From contig JAPZRK010000116.1 in NCBI GenBank assembly GCA_027531445.1, positions 1 through 46,219 of the forward strand: a stretch of DNA of 46,219 nucleotides. Direction: 5' to 3'. The notes beneath the pieces were generated by a model. The model made no database searches, was not told the DNA's origin, and was given only the letters and a program-made list of their open reading frames with translations. The DNA comes from Leptospira sp. Lineage in GTDB: Bacteria; Spirochaetota; Leptospiria; Leptospirales; Leptospiraceae. Positions within the stretch are counted from its first letter, which is position 1. The number at the start of each line of letters is the position of its first letter. The position numbers and the translations under genes were made by a program. Positions 43,195 through 46,219 of the stretch are shown piece after piece.

Positions 43195-43225
43195 TGCCAT
43201 CCTAGTTTTCAGATACCAAAAACTT

Positions 43226-43245
43226 CACCTAATATGTCACCTAAT
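43226..43245. repeat. Two direct repeats of CACCTAAT
   Basis: Copies at 43226-43233 and 43238-43245, 12-base period. Read on the minus strand they give ATTAGGTG, related to the TTAGGG arms of the nearby inverted repeat. Confidence 0.55.
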
Positions 43246-43403
43246 TTCAATCTTATACAATGCGTTGGCATGGTAAATAAATTTATATCCACAATCAATT
43301 GTTTCAGTTGGGGAAATCCCAGGTTATGCCGAAATCTGAAGGAAAAATTACAACTATGATGCGTGGAAATCCTAATAATAGTATTTGATTGCCCTTATTT
43401 GAA

Positions 43404-43421
43404 AGAATATCAGAATATTCT
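43404..43421. repeat. AGAATATTCT palindrome with partial direct copy
   Basis: AGAATATTCT (43412-43421) is a perfect 10-base palindrome, preceded by AGAATAT (43404-43410). It lies about 104 bases before the acyl-CoA dehydrogenase ATG and could be a regulator site. Confidence 0.5.
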
Positions 43422-43524
43422 AAAATACATTATAGTTCCATTTTAACTCAAACATCGTAAAAAAAATTGAAAATTTGGGGTATTTTTCGTTTGCCTTGAA
43501 AATTGGTCATGAAACCCTTTTGGA

Positions 43525-44706
43525 ATGAATTCTACTGACAAAAAACGCGCTTTTGACCTGTTTAATCCCTCGGATGCACATTCTTCCCTACGTGAATCCG
43601 TTTCCTCCTTTGCAGAGAGAGAAATGGACGAACAGGCAAAGGAACATGATGAAAAGGAGTCTTTTAACGAGAGACTCTTTAAGAGGTTGGGTTCGGAGCT
43701 AGGTATCTTTGGTATCACTGTTCCAGAAGAGGACGGCGGGCATGGAATGGATGCCGTTGCCAGTGTCATCATTCATGAAGAGATGTCTCGATTTGATCCA
43801 GGATTTACACTTTCTTATCTGGCCCACGAAGTTCTATTTGTAAACAATTTTTATCAGAGTGCGAACAGTGCTCAAAGGGCCAAGTATCTGGCTCGTGTCA
43901 TTTCAGGCGAATGGATTGGTGGAATGGGTATGACTGAACCCGGCGCGGGTACGGATGTCTTGGGAATGACAACACATGCCGAAAAAAAAGGTGATCGTTA
44001 TGTCATCAACGGCGTAAAACAATACATTACGAACGGTTCCGTAGGACAGGTGTTTGTATTATATACAAAATTGGATAAACATGCTAAAAAGATGACTTCA
44101 TTTGTCATAGAATCTAGTTATAAAGGTTTTTCTGTCGGGAAAAAAGAAGAAAAAATGGGGATGAGGTCTTCACCAACCACACAACTCGTGTTCGAAGATA
44201 TGGAAGTGCCCGCTGAAAATCTTCTGGGCGATGAAAATGGCGCTATCACTCATATGATGAGAAATCTTGAAATAGAAAGAGTGACACTTGCGGCACAATC
44301 TATTGGTATAGCGCGGCGTTGTATCGATATTATGTGCGATTATACGATCCGCCATAGAGAGGCTTTTGGTAAAAAACTCCTCGAATTTGGACAAATCCAA
44401 AGACTTGTCGCTGAGTCTTACGCGGATTATTCCGCGGCACGTGCGTTAGTTTATCAAGTGGCCTCGGCTCTTTCTCCCGACTCTCGAAATTCTCTTGGTG
44501 CCGCATCTGCAAAATTGATTGCAACACAAATGGCGGAACGCGTCTCACGTAACGCTATCCAAGTTCTCGGTGGCTATGGTTATTGTAGAGAATATCCTGT
44601 CGAAAGATTGCACAGGGACTCGATCCTTCTTTCCATTGGTGGTGGCACAAATGAAGCCATGCAGAAAAACATAGCTTCCGATCTTAAAAAAATTTGGAGT
44701 GAATGA
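43525..44706 (+). CDS. Acyl-CoA dehydrogenase
   Basis: Standard-length (393 residues) FAD acyl-CoA dehydrogenase donating electrons to ETF. Motifs: GGMGMTEPGAGTDVLGM (about 132-148), YITNGSVGQVF, IRHREAFGK and VLGGYGYCREYPVERLHRDS. In the LLSIGGGTNEAM loop (about 374) the Glu used by medium-chain enzymes is Gly, and EIERVTLAAQ (about 250) supplies a Glu at the isovaleryl-type position. It differs in chain length and details from the enzyme at 15631-17205, which suggests a different acyl chain. Its ATG has only a weak ribosome binding site (TTTTGGA directly before it). Confidence 0.9.
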   Translation: MNSTDKKRAFDLFNPSDAHSSLRESVSSFAEREMDEQAKEHDEKESFNERLFKRLGSELGIFGITVPEEDGGHGMDAVASVIIHEEMSRFDPGFTLSYLAHEVLFVNNFYQSANSAQRAKYLARVISGEWIGGMGMTEPGAGTDVLGMTTHAEKKGDRYVINGVKQYITNGSVGQVFVLYTKLDKHAKKMTSFVIESSYKGFSVGKKEEKMGMRSSPTTQLVFEDMEVPAENLLGDENGAITHMMRNLEIERVTLAAQSIGIARRCIDIMCDYTIRHREAFGKKLLEFGQIQRLVAESYADYSAARALVYQVASALSPDSRNSLGAASAKLIATQMAERVSRNAIQVLGGYGYCREYPVERLHRDSILLSIGGGTNEAMQKNIASDLKKIWSE

Positions 44707-44707
44707 C

Positions 44708-45580
44708 TTAAGCCATCTGGTAGTCTGTTTCCATTTGGTGGGCGACTCTTACGATCCAAGAACTAAAATAGTTTCCGATCGAACGTAAGAGCAGTAGGTC
44801 ATACTCGGGTCTAACATTGGCACTAGCATCATGTAGGCTTCGAATGGCATTTGTATACTTACCACGAAATTCAAGCAATGAAGTACCAGGTGGGAAAAAG
44901 TTTGCAACAACGACGTACTGGTTTTCATCGAATCCGTATTCCTTCATCCATCCTCGAAGTAAAGACTCACATGAATATTTGGAAGCGAGCGCATACTGAG
45001 CCACTAACAAGTAGAACATGGATTCTAACGCAAGCCACGGAACAGATGGGAAATTTTTTGCCATGACGAGCAGAATCTGTTCCCCCTTTTCAATTGTTTT
45101 CTTTAGTGTGCTCGACTTTTGAAAGTAAGTGCCAAGAGAATTGAAGGCCTTTATGTTCTGAATGATCGAATCAACTTCCTTTTTTTCTAAACTTGTTTCC
45201 TTCATTAAGAGTGCTTCCATTTCCTCCCGTTTGCCATCCGAGTATAAAAATTCGATAAATTGAAAAACGATATCGATCGAAAACCGAGCATCCTTCTTTG
45301 ATATATAATAGAGTTCATTTTTGTAATTTTCATAAACACGGAAAATCAGATATTCCAGCTGTTCATTTTCTACCGTAGAGTTGGGACGGAAGAGTTCTTT
45401 CATTGCAATGGTGAATTCAAATCTTTCTGACTGCAAGAATCTCGCTTTCTGATTTTTGAATGTTCGGATCGTCGTTTCTTGGTTCAAGCGGAGGAAACCT
45501 TCCTGAAATTCAGGCTGACGAGCCACCGATTTCCAGAGTAAAACTGCCGAATCTGTTGCTTTCATCGATCCAGAGATCAT
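44708..45580 (-). CDS. Helical protein of unknown function
   Basis: Unrecognised cytoplasmic protein, about 290 residues as placed here, nearly all predicted helix with charged surfaces; no signal peptide or membrane segment. The frame remains open to ATG 45670 (adding 30 residues, with Cys-Lys-rich start), but ATG 45580 has AGGA nine bases upstream and leaves 123 bp for the divergent promoter, so it is preferred. Convergent with the acyl-CoA dehydrogenase gene (1 bp gap) and divergent from the CrtI-like oxidoreductase gene. Confidence 0.65.
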   Translation of the reverse strand: MISGSMKATDSAVLLWKSVARQPEFQEGFLRLNQETTIRTFKNQKARFLQSERFEFTIAMKELFRPNSTVENEQLEYLIFRVYENYKNELYYISKKDARFSIDIVFQFIEFLYSDGKREEMEALLMKETSLEKKEVDSIIQNIKAFNSLGTYFQKSSTLKKTIEKGEQILLVMAKNFPSVPWLALESMFYLLVAQYALASKYSCESLLRGWMKEYGFDENQYVVVANFFPPGTSLLEFRGKYTNAIRSLHDASANVRPEYDLLLLRSIGNYFSSWIVRVAHQMETDYQMA

Positions 45581-45703
45581 AATATGTTTTCCTAAGACGC
45601 AATTTGTATTTATTTTGAGCAAAAGATCCTGTCCAATCACGAACTTTGATCTTTTCTTGCATCCGAACATACTAATGCATAAGTCGTGCCAGTCTATTAG
45701 GAG

Positions 45704-46219
45704 ATGAACGAGTTTTTTGACACCATCATCATTGGCTCTGGTATGGGAGGGCTCTCCTCCGCATCACTTTTGGCAAAACATGGGAAGAAGGTGCTCGTTT
45801 TGGAAAAAGGGACGAGCCCTGGAGGGTGCAGCTCTAGTTTTCAGAAAGCAGGATACATATTTGAATCAGGAGCAACCACACTTGTCGGCTGGGAAGAGGG
45901 ACTTCCGATGCAGTCATTAGAGCGCCAGTTAGGGGAAAAATTTCCTAAATGGGAATTGGCTCTTTCCATGATGGTTTATATGGACGGAAAAAAAATCCAA
46001 CGCTTTGGAGATAAGGATGCATGGATTCAGGAGTCTATCCGACACTTTCAAAATCCCATCCGTCAAACTGTGTTCTGGCGCCTTGTATTTTTTTTTGCTG
46101 ATTCTGTTTGGAGTATATCTAGACGTTATCGTTACTTTCCTTTCAATTCAATATTAGATGTGGTCAGATCACTTCCTTCTTTTCGACCGAAAGATGCGTT
46201 GGCATTTTTTTTCTCCTTC
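45704..46219 (+). CDS. FAD-dependent oxidoreductase, CrtI/retinol-saturase like (5' part only)
   Basis: The first 172 codons of a gene that runs past the right edge. The N-terminal FAD-binding Rossmann motif is complete: TIIIGSGMGGLSSASLLAKH (about 7-26), then LEKGTSPGGCSSSF and ESGATTLVG. This head is typical of phytoene desaturase/retinol-saturase-type enzymes that oxidise or reduce polyene lipids. ATG 45704 follows AGGAG with no spacer, which is tight but is the only reasonable start. The frame has no stop inside the window, so product and length are provisional. Confidence 0.8.
   Translation, partial: MNEFFDTIIIGSGMGGLSSASLLAKHGKKVLVLEKGTSPGGCSSSFQKAGYIFESGATTLVGWEEGLPMQSLERQLGEKFPKWELALSMMVYMDGKKIQRFGDKDAWIQESIRHFQNPIRQTVFWRLVFFFADSVWSISRRYRYFPFNSILDVVRSLPSFRPKDALAFFFSF

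Larger units (their letters stand above)
43150..43524. other. 375-base intergenic region between HD-GYP-like protein and acyl-CoA dehydrogenase genes
   Basis: No ORF of coding character. It holds a TTAGGGT-AA-ACCCTAA inverted repeat (43179-43194), two direct copies of CACCTAAT at a 12-base period (43226-43233 and 43238-43245), a TGGG...CCCA element (43309-43321), and a perfect AGAATATTCT palindrome (43412-43421) directly preceded by a partial copy AGAATAT (43404-43410). No riboswitch or tRNA was recognised. The two genes diverge here, so both promoters must lie in it. Confidence 0.6.

Noticed and set aside
45717..45920. 67-codon plus-strand ORF at the right edge
   Set aside because: It is a shadow in another frame of the true FAD-dependent oxidoreductase starting at 45704, which has no stop inside the window.

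Overview
The window looks like a chromosomal stretch of a Leptospira species (Spirochaetes). The DNA is AT-rich. It carries Leptospira-style lipoproteins (short signal peptides ending in SC or AC; one with a Cys-Asp start and an S-P-H-C-G motif), a short-form leuA, etfBA, several acyl-CoA enzymes, a class III adenylate cyclase and a 7TM-DISM sensor. The genus is inferred from protein character only; a saprophytic species is possible but not shown. No rRNA, tRNA, CRISPR array, insertion sequence or prophage was seen. The content is ordinary core and accessory chromosome, densely packed with many 1-29 bp overlaps.

Layout. 1-509: 3' end of an XRE/MmyB-type regulator. 4558-471 (minus): osmoregulated periplasmic glucan genes opgG, a small membrane protein gene and opgH; an opgC-like acyltransferase lies apart at 19576-20712. 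6397-4652 (minus): D-aminoacylase-type amidohydrolase. 9617-6491 (minus): a leucine-codon leader peptide and attenuator, short leuA, and an NHL-propeller lipoprotein 11 bp downstream. 9809-11549 (plus): small lipoprotein with terminator, then an rhlE-type helicase. 13636-11546 (minus): CBS protein and SSS-family transporter. 13751-18870 (plus): lipid operon of acyl-CoA synthetase, acyl-CoA dehydrogenase, histidine kinase and MaoC hydratase. 19515-18854 (minus): HNH nuclease and DUF1292-like protein. 20728-24353: amine oxidase and a 7TM-DISM/PAS/GHKL sensor, divergent across an inverted repeat.

38053-24350 (minus) is a 13.7 kb same-strand block: small membrane protein, etfB, etfA, lolA-like, a 649-residue unknown, trpS, comEC, rsmA, fatty acid hydroxylase, terminator, then M23 peptidase, HAD phosphatase, rsmI, XRE-cupin regulator and prmA. 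38088-46219 holds an adenylate cyclase, a large lipoprotein, a degenerate HD-GYP protein, a 375 bp motif-rich divergent intergenic region, a second acyl-CoA dehydrogenase, an unknown protein and the start of a CrtI-like oxidoreductase.

The strongest finding is the leader upstream of leuA: a 17-residue peptide with four consecutive Leu codons (plus a fifth), regions that can form mutually exclusive 1:2, 2:3 and 3:4 hairpins, and an intrinsic terminator, in front of a leuA that lacks the usual C-terminal feedback domain. This looks like classical ribosome-mediated attenuation in a spirochete, possibly from a leaderless transcript. Other leads are the small membrane protein inside the opg operon, the opgG start preceded by a three-codon ORF with its own Shine-Dalgarno, a catalytically dead-looking HD-GYP protein, a ComEC without a recognisable nuclease domain, and repeated TTAGG-type boxes in the 43.2 kb intergenic region.
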